In this document: positions 50,368-60,381 of the stretch, in pieces
How positions within the stretch are numbered: position 1 is the stretch's first letter
How the letters are laid out: each line of letters begins with the position of its first letter
Position numbers and translations under genes: made by a program
DNA from: an uncultured Lachnospiraceae bacterium
GTDB lineage: Bacteria > Bacillota > Clostridia > Lachnospirales > Lachnospiraceae
Direction of reading: 5' to 3'
Length of the DNA: 64,000 bases
NCBI GenBank assembly: GCA_934320895.1
Contig: CAKRFY010000007.1
Location: 33,062-97,061, forward strand
The notes under the pieces: model-generated
The model's input: only the letters and a program-made list of their open reading frames with translations
Databases searched by the model: none
What the model was told of the DNA's origin: nothing

Positions 50368-52473
50368 TTATTTTGCTTCCAGTTTCTTTTTTGAATCATT
50401 CTGAGCAACACCTGCTTTTATCATATCCCATGAACTTCTTATGATGATAGGATCAAATATCCAGAGCATTGCCGGAAGCATACATATAACAACTACCATA
50501 CTGATTATAGCACCTCTTGAAAGAAGATTACATATAGCACTAATCATATCTATGGCAGAATATACTGTTACACCGAATGTTGCAGCGAAGAAACAGAAAC
50601 CACTTGTAAGTATTGACTTCATTGAAGTTTCATGTGCGATCCTTATCGCATCTTTCTTACTGCATCCATTCACCGTTCTTTCTTTATGATATCTATTTGT
50701 CATAAGTATCGCATAATCGACCGTCGCACCAAGCTGTATAGTTCCAATAACGATACTTGCAACGAATGCCAGTGAAGTATTTGTGTAATATGGAACTGCC
50801 ATGTTGCAGGCAATCGCAAACTCGATGACAGAAACAAGGATTATAGGTATTGAAATAGATTTAAATGTTACAAGGATAATTACAAAGATAGCTGCTATAG
50901 ATATGTAATTTACTGTCTTCAGATCTATATCAGTTGTATCCTGAAGATCCTTCATAAGAGGAGCTTCACCGATCACCATGGCATCTTTCTGATATCCTTT
51001 TACTATTTTCTGCATCTCATCAAGCTGAGCATTTACTTTGTCTGTTGCTGAACTGTAATCTGAGCATACAAACTGTAATTCGTACTTGTCAGTCTTTAAC
51101 ATGCTCTTTACATCCTCAGGTATCATGCTGTCAGGGAAGTTCGGGCCTACAAGTGAATTAAGACCGATAACCCATTTAACACCATCAACCTTCTCAATCT
51201 TCTTTATCATCTGGTTCTTGTCTTTTGCCGTAAGACCATCTTTTAAAAGAACCATATGAACTGTACTCATATCAAAGTTATCTTTAAGTTTGTCATTTGC
51301 TATCGCACTAGGAATGTTCTTTGGAAGTCCCTGATCGATATTATAATAAATCTTATAATGACCGTTTCCATATACTGCTGGTCCGAGCAGAACAAGGAAT
51401 ATCACAATAGCAACTTTGTAATGTTTTACAATAAAGTCTGAAACTTTTGTAAGTGGAGGTATCAAAGCCTTATGTGTTGTCTTTTCAATAGCCTTGTCAA
51501 ATGTAAGGATCATTGCCGGAAGAACAGTTACACAAGTGATAACACCTATAACAACACCCTTTGACATTACTATACCGATATTGGCACCGAGTTTAAATGT
51601 CATAAAGCAAAGTGCTACGAAACCGGCTATTGTTGTAACCGAACTACTTGATACTGACTTAAATGTGTTTGATATTGCATGAGCCATAGCTCTCTTTCTG
51701 TCATCAGGAAATCTCTTCTTATTTGCCTCATAACTCTCAAGAAGGAATATCGAGTAATCCATCGTAACTGCGAGCTGAAGCACCGCCGCAAGAGCCTGCG
51801 TTATATATGATATCTCTCCGAGGAAAATATTACTTCCAAGGTTGAACACTATCGCCATTCCAATATTTGTAAGGAATATAACCGGTGTAACAAATGAATC
51901 CATCGTTATAAGAAGAACAACAAATGATAATATTGCTGCTATAACAACATATATCGGCATTTCCTTTAAAGCAAGATTTTTGATATCAGTTACGACACCA
52001 GACATTCCACTTGCATAAACATTCTTGCCTACTATCTTACGAATGTTTGTAATGGCATCCATCGTATCATCTGCTGATGTAGTATCATCAAACAATGCGA
52101 TCATCATAGTTGCATCACCATTGAAAAATGCCTGTTCAAGTTTTTTAGGAAGCATCTCTGTAGGCACGCTTATATCAAGCATATCATCATACCAGAGTAC
52201 ATCCTTTACATGGTCAATACCTTCAATCTGTTTCTCAAGTGCTGCTGCCTGCTTATTGGTCATATCTTCGACAACAACCATAGAAAAGGCACCCATTCCA
52301 AATTCATCAACAAGTGTATCCTGACCCGATACTGTTTCAAGAGTATTCGGAAGATAAGATAATACATCATAGTTTACTCGTGTACTTATGTAGCCAATCA
52401 CAGATGGTACAAGAAGTACACACGCAATAAGTAGAATAATGTTTTTATGCCTTGTAATCCATTTTCCTAACAT
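50368..52473 (-). CDS. MMPL-type RND transporter
   Basis: A 701-residue membrane transporter. TM1 is at about residues 10-28, an extracytoplasmic domain spans about 30-165, and a first cluster of five to six helices follows with the sterol-sensing-like segment LAVTMDYSIFLLESYE near 243 (proton-relay Asp-Tyr). The second half repeats this layout, with ATVDYAILMTNRYH near 595. MMPL proteins export lipids or other hydrophobic compounds. ATG 52473 has GGAAGAG upstream; the longer frame from 52578 is not supported. It is the first gene of a unit with the YhgE-like gene. Confidence 0.9.
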   Translation of the reverse strand: MLGKWITRHKNIILLIACVLLVPSVIGYISTRVNYDVLSYLPNTLETVSGQDTLVDEFGMGAFSMVVVEDMTNKQAAALEKQIEGIDHVKDVLWYDDMLDISVPTEMLPKKLEQAFFNGDATMMIALFDDTTSADDTMDAITNIRKIVGKNVYASGMSGVVTDIKNLALKEMPIYVVIAAILSFVVLLITMDSFVTPVIFLTNIGMAIVFNLGSNIFLGEISYITQALAAVLQLAVTMDYSIFLLESYEANKKRFPDDRKRAMAHAISNTFKSVSSSSVTTIAGFVALCFMTFKLGANIGIVMSKGVVIGVITCVTVLPAMILTFDKAIEKTTHKALIPPLTKVSDFIVKHYKVAIVIFLVLLGPAVYGNGHYKIYYNIDQGLPKNIPSAIANDKLKDNFDMSTVHMVLLKDGLTAKDKNQMIKKIEKVDGVKWVIGLNSLVGPNFPDSMIPEDVKSMLKTDKYELQFVCSDYSSATDKVNAQLDEMQKIVKGYQKDAMVIGEAPLMKDLQDTTDIDLKTVNYISIAAIFVIILVTFKSISIPIILVSVIEFAIACNMAVPYYTNTSLAFVASIVIGTIQLGATVDYAILMTNRYHKERTVNGCSKKDAIRIAHETSMKSILTSGFCFFAATFGVTVYSAIDMISAICNLLSRGAIISMVVVICMLPAMLWIFDPIIIRSSWDMIKAGVAQNDSKKKLEAK

Positions 52474-52552
52474 TTTTTCTCTTCCTTTCTTTTTCATAGC
52501 TGCCATAATCCCACACAAAGCAGCTTTCTTATCGACCATTTTTCTAATCAAC

Positions 52553-52630
52553 TGACCAATGGTCATTTCTATAATCAATATACTACATCAAAAATGACCA
52601 ACAGTCAATATTAAATTTGACTATTGGTCA
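52553..52630 (-). promoter_or_regulatory. MMPL promoter with three TGACCA operators
   Basis: A perfect 6-1-6 palindrome TGACCAATGGTCA lies at 52553-52565. Two imperfect copies lie at 52595-52607 (TGACCAACAGTCA) and 52618-52630 (TGACTATTGGTCA). The minus strand reads TTGACT (52603-52608), 17 bp, TAGTAT (52580-52585). The middle copy overlaps the -35 box, the first is downstream of the start site and the third upstream. The TetR gene downstream of the operon is the likely repressor. Confidence 0.8.
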
Positions 52631-52657
52631 TTTTTATCAAAAACACACAAACAAAAA

Positions 52658-52690
52658 GTGAGTTACGAAATATTTCTATCCATAACTCAC
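52658..52690 (-). terminator. htpG terminator
   Basis: An 8-bp stem GTGAGTTA / TAACTCAC is followed on the minus strand by a T-rich tail, just after htpG. Confidence 0.75.
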
Positions 52691-52725
52691 AAAATGTTCA
52701 TATTTTATTTAAAATATAGTGTAGT

Positions 52726-54807
52726 TTATTTGGCAAGCAAAAGCATGATCTCATTACTTCTGTTTACAAATTCAGTCATCTCCTCTGCCTTAAGCGGATG
52801 ATTTGCAAGTACAGCAAGATCATAAAGCTGCTTACAGAACATGTCAACATTCTCTGCATCCTTATTATTAAGAATATACTGTACAAGTTTGTTTGATGAG
52901 TTGAGCACAAGTGTTGCAGAATCACCGAACATATCCATGTCCATTCCCATGCCACCTGCACTGTACATCTTCATCATATCCTGCATACGGCGTGTTTCCT
53001 CTGAAAGTGTAAGCATAGAAGATACATTCTCATTTTTAAGTTTCTCAACTTTAACTTCCAGCTTATCTTTTCCAAGAGCTTTCTTAAATATTTCACTAAG
53101 TTCCTCAGTTTCTTTCTTAATAGTCTCCTCATCAGCATCATCTTTCATAGTATCATTAAGACCTGCATCTATACGCTTGAAGCTTACCTTTAAATCTCCC
53201 TGCTCAAGCTGTGAGATAAATGCCTGATCGATATTATGGCTTAATATAACAGCATTTATATTCTGTTCCTTAAACATATTTACATACTGGCTCTGCTGCT
53301 GCATATCAGTTACATAGTAAACTGTTGTAGGTTCTTCCTCTTTTTCTCCATCTTTATTCTCTGCTGAATCCGTATTTTCCTCATTCTCAGCAGTATCTTC
53401 TTTCGTTTCTTCACCCTCGCCTGCTTTAACTGCATCAACATATTCAGGAAGTGTGATATATTTGTCATTCAGATCCTTAAAGATGATATAATCTGACATC
53501 TTTTCTCTGAATTTCTCGTCTTTTAAGCATCCATATTTAATGAATGGGCTTATATCTTCCCAGTATTTCTCATAGTTTTCTTTGTCAACTTTATACATTC
53601 CAGAAAGTTTATCAGCAACTTTCTTTGTAATATAATCAGAAATCTTCTTTACAAAGCCATCATTCTGCAATGCACTTCTTGAAACATTAAGTGGAAGATC
53701 CGGACAATCAATAACACCTTTAAGAAGCATCAGGAATTCAGGAATTACTTCTTTGATATTGTCAGCGATAAATACCTGATTATTGTAAAGTTTGATAACA
53801 CCCTCAAGATTATCATACTCTGTATTTACCTTAGGGAAATATAAGATTCCTTTAAGGTTGAATGGATAATCCATATTTAAATGGATCCAGAAAAGAGGTT
53901 CCTTGTAGTCATTGAAGACTGTTCTGTAAAATTCCTTGTACTCATCATCTGTACAATCATTGGGATGTTTCATCCAGAGTGGAGTTGTTGTACTGATTGA
54001 GACAGGTCTCTTATTTATCTTAACTTTTTCTTTGCGTGGAGATACTTCTATAACTTCTTTTTCTCCATTCTCATTCTCTTTCTCCTCTGTCTTTGCCTCC
54101 TCAACAATGTTTTCAACTACAACATCATCATCACGGAGATCTTCTTTATCTATTGTCTCATATTCCTGCTCGGCTCCCTCTTTTGAAAGGAATATCTCTA
54201 CTGGCATAAATGAGCAGTATTTTGTAAGTACTTCTCTTACACGATACTCATTTGCAAACTCAAGACTGTCTTCTGAGAGATACAGTGTGATAGTTGTACC
54301 TATCTCTTTTTTGTCTCCCTCTGACATTTCAAAATTGATGCCGCCTTCTGATTCCCAGCGTACAGGTGTTGCTCCTTCTTTCCATGATAATGTATCAATA
54401 GTAACTCTGTCCGCTACCATAAATGCTGAATAAAATCCAAGACCGAAATGTCCGATTATCTGCTCCTCGTTTGCCTTATCCTTATATTTCTCAAGGAAAT
54501 CTGTAGCTCCTGAAAACGCTACCTGATTTATGTACTCATCCACTTCATCCTCAGTCATACCAAGACCGGTATCTGTAAATGAAATACTCTTTCCTTCTGT
54601 ATCAACAACTACCTGGATATTTGCCTTATAATCATCAGGTAATGTATATTCACCCATAATGTCGAGTTTTTTAAGTTTTGTAATAGCATCACATCCGTTT
54701 GAAACAAGCTCACGGATAAAAATGTCATGGTCTGAATAAAGCCACTTCTTTATAATAGGAAACATATTTTCTGATTCAATTGATAAACTGCCTTTTCTAC
54801 TCTGCAT
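52726..54807 (-). CDS. htpG: Molecular chaperone HtpG (Hsp90)
   Basis: A 693-residue ATP-dependent chaperone. The N-terminal GHKL ATPase has RELVSNGCDAITK near residues 35-47, DTGLGM near 79 and GHFGLGFYSAFMV near 119. A charged Glu-rich linker follows at about 200-265, then the middle domain with the ATP-contacting Arg in LNVSRSALQ near 371, and the C-terminal dimerisation part. A second charged insert (about 460-490, Glu/Asn-rich) is unusual. The gene has a CIRCE-flanked sigma-A promoter, indicating HrcA control rather than constitutive expression. Confidence 0.95.
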   Translation of the reverse strand: MQSRKGSLSIESENMFPIIKKWLYSDHDIFIRELVSNGCDAITKLKKLDIMGEYTLPDDYKANIQVVVDTEGKSISFTDTGLGMTEDEVDEYINQVAFSGATDFLEKYKDKANEEQIIGHFGLGFYSAFMVADRVTIDTLSWKEGATPVRWESEGGINFEMSEGDKKEIGTTITLYLSEDSLEFANEYRVREVLTKYCSFMPVEIFLSKEGAEQEYETIDKEDLRDDDVVVENIVEEAKTEEKENENGEKEVIEVSPRKEKVKINKRPVSISTTTPLWMKHPNDCTDDEYKEFYRTVFNDYKEPLFWIHLNMDYPFNLKGILYFPKVNTEYDNLEGVIKLYNNQVFIADNIKEVIPEFLMLLKGVIDCPDLPLNVSRSALQNDGFVKKISDYITKKVADKLSGMYKVDKENYEKYWEDISPFIKYGCLKDEKFREKMSDYIIFKDLNDKYITLPEYVDAVKAGEGEETKEDTAENEENTDSAENKDGEKEEEPTTVYYVTDMQQQSQYVNMFKEQNINAVILSHNIDQAFISQLEQGDLKVSFKRIDAGLNDTMKDDADEETIKKETEELSEIFKKALGKDKLEVKVEKLKNENVSSMLTLSEETRRMQDMMKMYSAGGMGMDMDMFGDSATLVLNSSNKLVQYILNNKDAENVDMFCKQLYDLAVLANHPLKAEEMTEFVNRSNEIMLLLAK

Positions 54808-54904
54808 AATATATATCTCTCCTTTACATATATGATATCATCCAAATATTTTAAGTCCCTGCGTTTACTGTCCGCAAAGAACTTTTATTTACGATTATAT
54901 TTGA

Positions 54905-54931
54905 TTAGCAATCATTCAAAAAGACTGCTAA
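54905..54931 (-). promoter_or_regulatory. CIRCE-like operator 2 (downstream of htpG start site)
   Basis: TTAGCAATC-N9-GACTGCTAA differs from the CIRCE consensus (TTAGCACTC-N9-GAGTGCTAA) at one position in each arm, with the same 9-bp spacer. It lies about 20 bp downstream of the expected start site. Confidence 0.65.
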
Positions 54932-54948
54932 CAATCCTCACAATGAGT

Positions 54949-54977
54949 ATAATAATACGACCTTAAAGAATTGTCAA
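54949..54977 (-). promoter_or_regulatory. htpG sigma-A promoter
   Basis: The minus strand reads TTGACA (54972-54977), a 17-bp spacer, TATTAT (54949-54954). It lies between the two CIRCE sites and gives a leader of about 135 bases. Confidence 0.75.
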
Positions 54978-54984
54978 GACAAAT

Positions 54985-55011
54985 TTAGCACTCTTTTTTA
55001 AAGAGTGCTAA
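54985..55011 (-). promoter_or_regulatory. CIRCE operator 1 (HrcA site)
   Basis: TTAGCACTC-N9-GAGTGCTAA is a perfect match to the CIRCE consensus bound by the heat-shock repressor HrcA. It lies 7 bp upstream of the -35 box. Confidence 0.92.
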
Positions 55012-55042
55012 TAAAATTGTTATTTACTATAAATATTTTAAT

Positions 55043-57103
55043 TTAATATGTTGTCACTTCTCCAACAACTTTTTCACCGCAGTTTCCCTTAAAATCATAT
55101 GCTGTTACCGCATATTCATATGTTTTTCCTGACTTTGCAAAAATGTCATTGTATGACTGTGCTGTTTTTTTATCAAGTCTTGCGATATACGACCAATTTT
55201 TAGTTCCTTTTTCTCTTCTGTAAACATTACAGTAAGATGTGTATGAATTTGCCTTCCAGCTTATCTTTACACCATCATCAGTCGAATACAGAGCATTTAT
55301 AGGTGCTGCTGAATTTTTTGAATATACTGTAAATTTCTTTTTTGTCTTTCCTACCGAAAACAAAAGCTTGGCATTAAAAACCTTATTTTCCTGAAATTTT
55401 ACCATCCACTTGTCATAAAATATGACTTCATGTTTTCTCTGAATGGCAAGTTTTTTGGATCTCCATGCCGGAAATACCTTTACTACAACATTCATATTTT
55501 TGGCTACTGTTCTGTTTAACGAATTTATTTCTGTATATCCATCTTTACCTACGATCTTAATCTTTGTCGTCGCTGATGGCTGCTTTACATATCCAAGTAC
55601 ATAACATATATTATTTGCTGCATCTCTTCCAAGTTCATTGTACGCAAGCTGTGTATAATGTATTGTACTGTGTATCTGTTTAAGTGATGTAGGCAGTTTT
55701 AACGTCTTTTTTCTCGTCTTATTCTGCGCAGAATATTTTTCATCTGTGCCATATTTATTTTTGAAATATGTTTTTACTGAATTGTTTGTTGCCCATACTT
55801 CTGACAACTGACTTGCAAGAAATATATCCTTATAAGCATTTTTACTTGAATTGCACATATAATACTGCGCTTTTCTAGGACCTGTAAGTTCAAGGTCTGC
55901 AAGCGAAACCGGATCTCTGTGTGATCTTACCATCAATATTCCAGCAAATTCAAGACTCTTATGAACATATTTATAATCTGCTGATGAACTTCCTCTAAGC
56001 TGTGTCTTAAATGCTCTGTGCATCTTCATAAAGTTTGTCAGGTAATCACCTGCTGTCATCTTAAAATCCTGTTCACCCTGAAGCCAGAAATAACCCTTGT
56101 GACTAAGTTTATAATGTCCTGCTTTTATCTCATTGTTTAAAGTCCGTTCACATGCCTTATATAAAGCGACCGCCTGCCAGAAATTATTATCTTTTCCTTT
56201 CTTAGGCAGCCATGTAGTAATAGAACTTCCCCCATGTGCTGCATTTACTACCCATACTTTTTCCTTCAGCTTTTTAGCCCACTGATCAGCAAGGGCGCTA
56301 TCTATACCGGATTTACCTGTAGCTTCTCCGGCTGAAGTAAGATTATTAGTCCTGCACCACTGATTTTGTGAACTGTTGTCTGTAAGTGAAGCTGGTACAA
56401 ATTTAGATGCATTTTTTACAGAAAGTGGTGATGAAGTAGACGACCAGTTTCCTACATTTGTAAAATGACCTTTGCATGAAGGGCCGTATGTATTATATAC
56501 CTTTCCAGCCTCACTTAATATCATATTACTTGTGTACTCAGCGTTTGTCTTGTCACCACTGTGGCTTCCTTCCATATTGCTCTGTCCCACAAGCAGTAAA
56601 AGACTTATCTTTGCAGCCTTTACATTTACACCGTATGTACTGCCATCAACAAGTTCAACAACGGCTTTTCCACATCCTACAGCAAACACTTTTTTCTTAT
56701 TGCTTTTTGCAACACTTACAACTCTTGTATCTTTTTTTTCCGTTTTTACATTTGTAGATGTTACACTCTCAGTAGCAATTCTTCTTACATCTTTTGGAAA
56801 AGCATGTCTGTCATCATAATTTAATTCAATCTTCTTTTTTGTTTTAGCATAACTTATAAGTGGTGGCAGTCCCGTAGGTTCCGGTTCTTTTGTTTCCTCT
56901 GGCTCTTTAGTTTCAGATGGCTGTGAAGTCTCAGACGGCTGTAAAGTTTCCTCTGGAACTGCCGTTGGCTCTATAGATGGCTCGGGTGTCGCAACTGTCA
57001 CATTCTCATCTGCTGCCGCTATGACATTATTCATATTGTATCCGGAAAATCCGAGTCCAAAACAGATTACTGTCAACCAAAAATACTTTTTAATAAATTT
57101 CAT
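55043..57103 (-). CDS. Secreted SGNH-type carbohydrate esterase (sialate O-acetylesterase-like)
   Basis: A 686-residue secreted protein with a signal peptide at about 1-28. A Thr/Pro/Glu-rich linker (PSEPT-type repeats) follows to about 80, then a beta-rich part. The esterase domain begins near residue 170 with LLLLVGQSNMEGS, the nucleophile Ser motif of the SASA/DUF303 family (GQSNM). A Gly-rich block AAHGGSSI is near 288 and WLQGEQD near 343. The final part has a fibronectin-III-like domain (about 595-686). The family removes acetyl groups from sialic acid or xylan. With GH43 and GH3 genes in the window it fits glycan degradation. Cell-wall attachment is not obvious. Confidence 0.8.
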   Translation of the reverse strand: MKFIKKYFWLTVICFGLGFSGYNMNNVIAAADENVTVATPEPSIEPTAVPEETLQPSETSQPSETKEPEETKEPEPTGLPPLISYAKTKKKIELNYDDRHAFPKDVRRIATESVTSTNVKTEKKDTRVVSVAKSNKKKVFAVGCGKAVVELVDGSTYGVNVKAAKISLLLLVGQSNMEGSHSGDKTNAEYTSNMILSEAGKVYNTYGPSCKGHFTNVGNWSSTSSPLSVKNASKFVPASLTDNSSQNQWCRTNNLTSAGEATGKSGIDSALADQWAKKLKEKVWVVNAAHGGSSITTWLPKKGKDNNFWQAVALYKACERTLNNEIKAGHYKLSHKGYFWLQGEQDFKMTAGDYLTNFMKMHRAFKTQLRGSSSADYKYVHKSLEFAGILMVRSHRDPVSLADLELTGPRKAQYYMCNSSKNAYKDIFLASQLSEVWATNNSVKTYFKNKYGTDEKYSAQNKTRKKTLKLPTSLKQIHSTIHYTQLAYNELGRDAANNICYVLGYVKQPSATTKIKIVGKDGYTEINSLNRTVAKNMNVVVKVFPAWRSKKLAIQRKHEVIFYDKWMVKFQENKVFNAKLLFSVGKTKKKFTVYSKNSAAPINALYSTDDGVKISWKANSYTSYCNVYRREKGTKNWSYIARLDKKTAQSYNDIFAKSGKTYEYAVTAYDFKGNCGEKVVGEVTTY

Positions 57104-57136
57104 AATAATACTTTTTCCCTGTCCCTTTACTTAAAA

Positions 57137-57187
57137 TACACGAGCCGAATAATAACGGCATATGCCGGTTCTTTTTCGGCTCGTGTT
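57137..57187 (-). terminator. leuS terminator (nested hairpin)
   Basis: The outer 12-bp stem ACACGAGCCGAA / TTCGGCTCGTGT contains an inner CGGCATATGCCG palindrome. It lies between leuS and the esterase gene. The tail is AT-rich. Confidence 0.7.
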
Positions 57188-57292
57188 TAATTTTATATGA
57201 CCGACATATAGATATACTAATCCTTACGTCTATCTAATGTACACAGTCATACTACATTGATGATATGTCATTTCAATGACTTTTATGTGTTT

Positions 57293-59716
57293 TTATTTTG
57301 CCACAATATTTACAATTCTTCCCGGAACATAAATTTCCTTTATAATGTTCTTTCCATCAAGTCTGCTGCCAAGAGCCTCTTTTGCTCTTGCAAGAACATC
57401 ATCCTTTGCATCATCTTTTCCGATTGAAAGTGTAACTTTTGTTTTTCCGTTTATCTGAACTGCTATCTCAACAGTTGCTTCAACAGTCTTTGCCTCCTCA
57501 TACTCTGGCCATGACTGTTCGTAAAGTCTTCCTTCACCACCAATTATCTGCCAAAGTTCCTCTGTGATATGAGGTGCAACTGGGTTAAGAAGTGTGATAA
57601 GTGTCTTATACTCTCCAAGTGTGATACTGTTTTTCTTATAAAAATCATTTATAAGTGCCATCATTGCAGCTATTGCAGTATTATACTTAAGATTTTCAAA
57701 ATCACTGCTTACTTTCTTTATTGTCTGATGCATCTTTGTCTCAAGGTCTTTTGAATATCCGTCATTGTCTTTATCAAGGATTGTCTGAAGTTTCCATACT
57801 CGGTCAAGGAAACGGCGGCATCCCTTTACACCATCATCAGACCATGATGCACTAAGATCAAATGCTCCGATAAACATCTCATAAGTACGAAGTGTATCTG
57901 CTCCGTATTCTCTTACGATATCGTCAGGATTTATAACATTTCCTCGTGATTTACTCATCTTCTCGCCATTTTCACCAAGGATCATACCATGTGATGTTCT
58001 CTTCTGATATGGTTCAGGAGTAGGCACAACACCCTCATCATAGAGGAACTTATGCCAGAAACGAGAATAGAGAAGATGGAGTGTTGTATGCTCCATACCA
58101 CCATTATACCAGTCAACAGGAAGCCAGTATTTAAGTGCTTCAGGACTTGCAAGCGCCTCTGTGTTTGCAGGGTCTGTATATCTTAAGAAATACCATGATG
58201 AACCTGCCCACTGTGGCATCGTATCTGTCTCTCTCTTTGCAGGGCCTCCACAGCAAGGGCATGTTGTATTCACCCAATCTGTCATTGCAGCAAGTGGTGA
58301 CTCTCCATTGTCAGTAGGCATATAGCTGTCTACTTCTGGAAGTAAAAGAGGAAGTTCACTCTCATCAAGAGGTACATATCCACACTTTTCACAATGTACG
58401 ATTGGAATAGGCTCACCCCAGTATCTCTGTCTTGAGAATACCCAGTCACGAAGTTTATAGTTTACCTTGCGGTTACCAATCTTTTTTTCTGTAAGGAAAT
58501 CTTTTACCTTCTCCTTAGCTTCCTCAACCGTAAGTCCTGTAAGGAAACCTGAATTTATCATTTTTCCTGTAGCAACATCAGTAAATGCAGCCTTATCAAT
58601 ATCTACAGGACCTTCACTTCCCTCAACGACCTGAATCATAGGAAGTGAAAATTTCTTTGCAAATTCCCAGTCACGGTCATCATGTGCAGGAACTGCCATG
58701 ATAGCACCTGTTCCATATGTCATAAGTACATAATCTGATATCCAGATAGGAATTTCCTTATCATTTATAGGATTGATGGCGGTAAGTCCATCAAGAACAA
58801 CACCAGTCTTATCCTTAGCAAGTTCTGTACGCTCAAAATCAGATTTTCTTGATGCCATTTCTCTATATTCAGTGATTGCATCCCAGTTTTTGATTTCATC
58901 TTTATATTTGTCGATAATAGGATGCTCAGGCGATACTACCATATATGTTGCACCAAAAAGTGTATCTGGTCTTGTAGTATAGACACGAAGCTTATCCTCC
59001 TTATCTTTTATTCTAAAATCAACTTCCGCACCTTCTGAACGACCTATCCAGTTTCTCTGTGAAGTCTTTACTCTCTCGATGTAATCTACATCATTAAGTC
59101 CCTCTAAGAGTTTGTCAGCATAATTTGTTATCTTAAGCATCCACTCACTCTTAACCTTGCGTACTACAGGCGAACCACATCTTTCGCATACGCCGTTTAC
59201 AACTTCCTCATTGGCAAGTCCTACTTTACATGATGTACACCAGTTGATAGGCATTTCTTTCTTATAGGCAAGACCTGCATTGAAAAGTTTGAGGAATATC
59301 CACTGTGTCCATTTATAATAATCAGGATCAGTTGTGTTGATCTCTCTGTCCCAGTCAAATGAGTATCCAAGCGAATGAAGCTGCTCTTTAAATCTTGCTA
59401 CATTCTTCTTTGTAACCTCTTTTGGATGAACTTTATTTTTGATAGCGTAGTTCTCCGTAGGAAGACCAAATGCATCCCATCCCATAGGATATAATACATT
59501 GTATCCCTGCATTCTGCGTTTTCTTGCAACTATATCAAGAGCTGTATATGGACGAGGATGTCCTACATGAAGCCCCTGTCCTGATGGATAAGGAAACTCT
59601 ACAAGTGCATAAAACTTTGGCTTTGTATAATCATTTTCTGTCTTAAAAGCCTTTTCATCATCCCATATCTTCTGCCATTTTTTCTCCACCGTATGGTGGT
59701 TATACATCTCTGCCAT
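57293..59716 (-). CDS. leuS: Leucyl-tRNA synthetase
   Basis: An 807-residue class I synthetase. The HIGH signature is in [16 protein letters not shown] near residues 42-55, the Zn-binding Cys pairs are CTSCKVG and CERCG near 160-180, the editing domain (about 225-410) has [10 protein letters not shown], and the KMSKS loop is MSKSRGNV near 570. The anticodon-binding domain and C-terminal extension are normal. The ribosome site is AGGTAAAAATG. No T-box leader fits in the 80-bp gap upstream. Confidence 0.95.
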   Translation of the reverse strand: MAEMYNHHTVEKKWQKIWDDEKAFKTENDYTKPKFYALVEFPYPSGQGLHVGHPRPYTALDIVARKRRMQGYNVLYPMGWDAFGLPTENYAIKNKVHPKEVTKKNVARFKEQLHSLGYSFDWDREINTTDPDYYKWTQWIFLKLFNAGLAYKKEMPINWCTSCKVGLANEEVVNGVCERCGSPVVRKVKSEWMLKITNYADKLLEGLNDVDYIERVKTSQRNWIGRSEGAEVDFRIKDKEDKLRVYTTRPDTLFGATYMVVSPEHPIIDKYKDEIKNWDAITEYREMASRKSDFERTELAKDKTGVVLDGLTAINPINDKEIPIWISDYVLMTYGTGAIMAVPAHDDRDWEFAKKFSLPMIQVVEGSEGPVDIDKAAFTDVATGKMINSGFLTGLTVEEAKEKVKDFLTEKKIGNRKVNYKLRDWVFSRQRYWGEPIPIVHCEKCGYVPLDESELPLLLPEVDSYMPTDNGESPLAAMTDWVNTTCPCCGGPAKRETDTMPQWAGSSWYFLRYTDPANTEALASPEALKYWLPVDWYNGGMEHTTLHLLYSRFWHKFLYDEGVVPTPEPYQKRTSHGMILGENGEKMSKSRGNVINPDDIVREYGADTLRTYEMFIGAFDLSASWSDDGVKGCRRFLDRVWKLQTILDKDNDGYSKDLETKMHQTIKKVSSDFENLKYNTAIAAMMALINDFYKKNSITLGEYKTLITLLNPVAPHITEELWQIIGGEGRLYEQSWPEYEEAKTVEATVEIAVQINGKTKVTLSIGKDDAKDDVLARAKEALGSRLDGKNIIKEIYVPGRIVNIVAK

Positions 59717-59796
59717 TTTTACCTCATTTCTGCATCAAAACAGATGCTAAAATCTTTTTTACTTTTATCTGACATAATCTTATATATGTGTATCTC

Positions 59797-60294
59797 TCAT
59801 ATAAAGATAAACATTGCCATGCTGCATACAAACCCTATGATTGCTCCGGCAATGACATCTCTCGGAAAGTGTACTCCCGTTATAACTCTGATAATAGCAA
59901 GAAATAGTCCCATTATCAGTATAATAATACCTAAAAACCTGTTTATGACCCATATAGAACCACCTATAATAAATATCGAAAACACATGACGGCTTGGAAA
60001 TGAAAGCCCCCTTGTATCTTTCTTTATCAGTGGTTTAAACCCATACAGTTCATATGGTCTTTTGGCATTTATCTTTTTCCTGAACTCACTAAGCAAAACA
60101 AAAAATAATGCCGGAACTATGATAAGCCCTGCCATAAGCTTATATTCTCTATTCATGACAAGCAAAGCTATCTCTACAAAATACAATATTGCAGTCACAA
60201 CAGTAAGTATCTTTCCAACTATATCTATAACTATCGGGACTGCCTTTTTACTGCCAAGCAGCCCCATAATCTTTTCATATGTCTCTTTTTTCAA
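59797..60294 (-). CDS. PAP2-family membrane phosphatase
   Basis: A 165-residue membrane protein with four to five helices. The catalytic signature is split in the usual way: KINAKRP near 73-80, FPSRHVFS near 99 and RVITGVHFPRD near 133-143 (the R-x5-H-x3-D motif). Family members hydrolyse undecaprenyl or phosphatidyl (pyro)phosphates. It starts with TTG 60294, with CCGGAGG upstream. It lies between aspS and leuS on the same strand. Confidence 0.85.
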   Translation of the reverse strand: MKKETYEKIMGLLGSKKAVPIVIDIVGKILTVVTAILYFVEIALLVMNREYKLMAGLIIVPALFFVLLSEFRKKINAKRPYELYGFKPLIKKDTRGLSFPSRHVFSIFIIGGSIWVINRFLGIIILIMGLFLAIIRVITGVHFPRDVIAGAIIGFVCSMAMFIFI

Positions 60295-60381
60295 TACATC
60301 CTCCGGACTTATTACTCATACAACGTTGCTGTCCACGCCTGCGATGTAGCAGTACTGTATCATTGATACACTAGCACAATA

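Noticed and set aside
60298-60345. Possible 15-codon leader peptide before the PAP2 gene
   Set aside because: No ribosome site and no known leader function for this gene.
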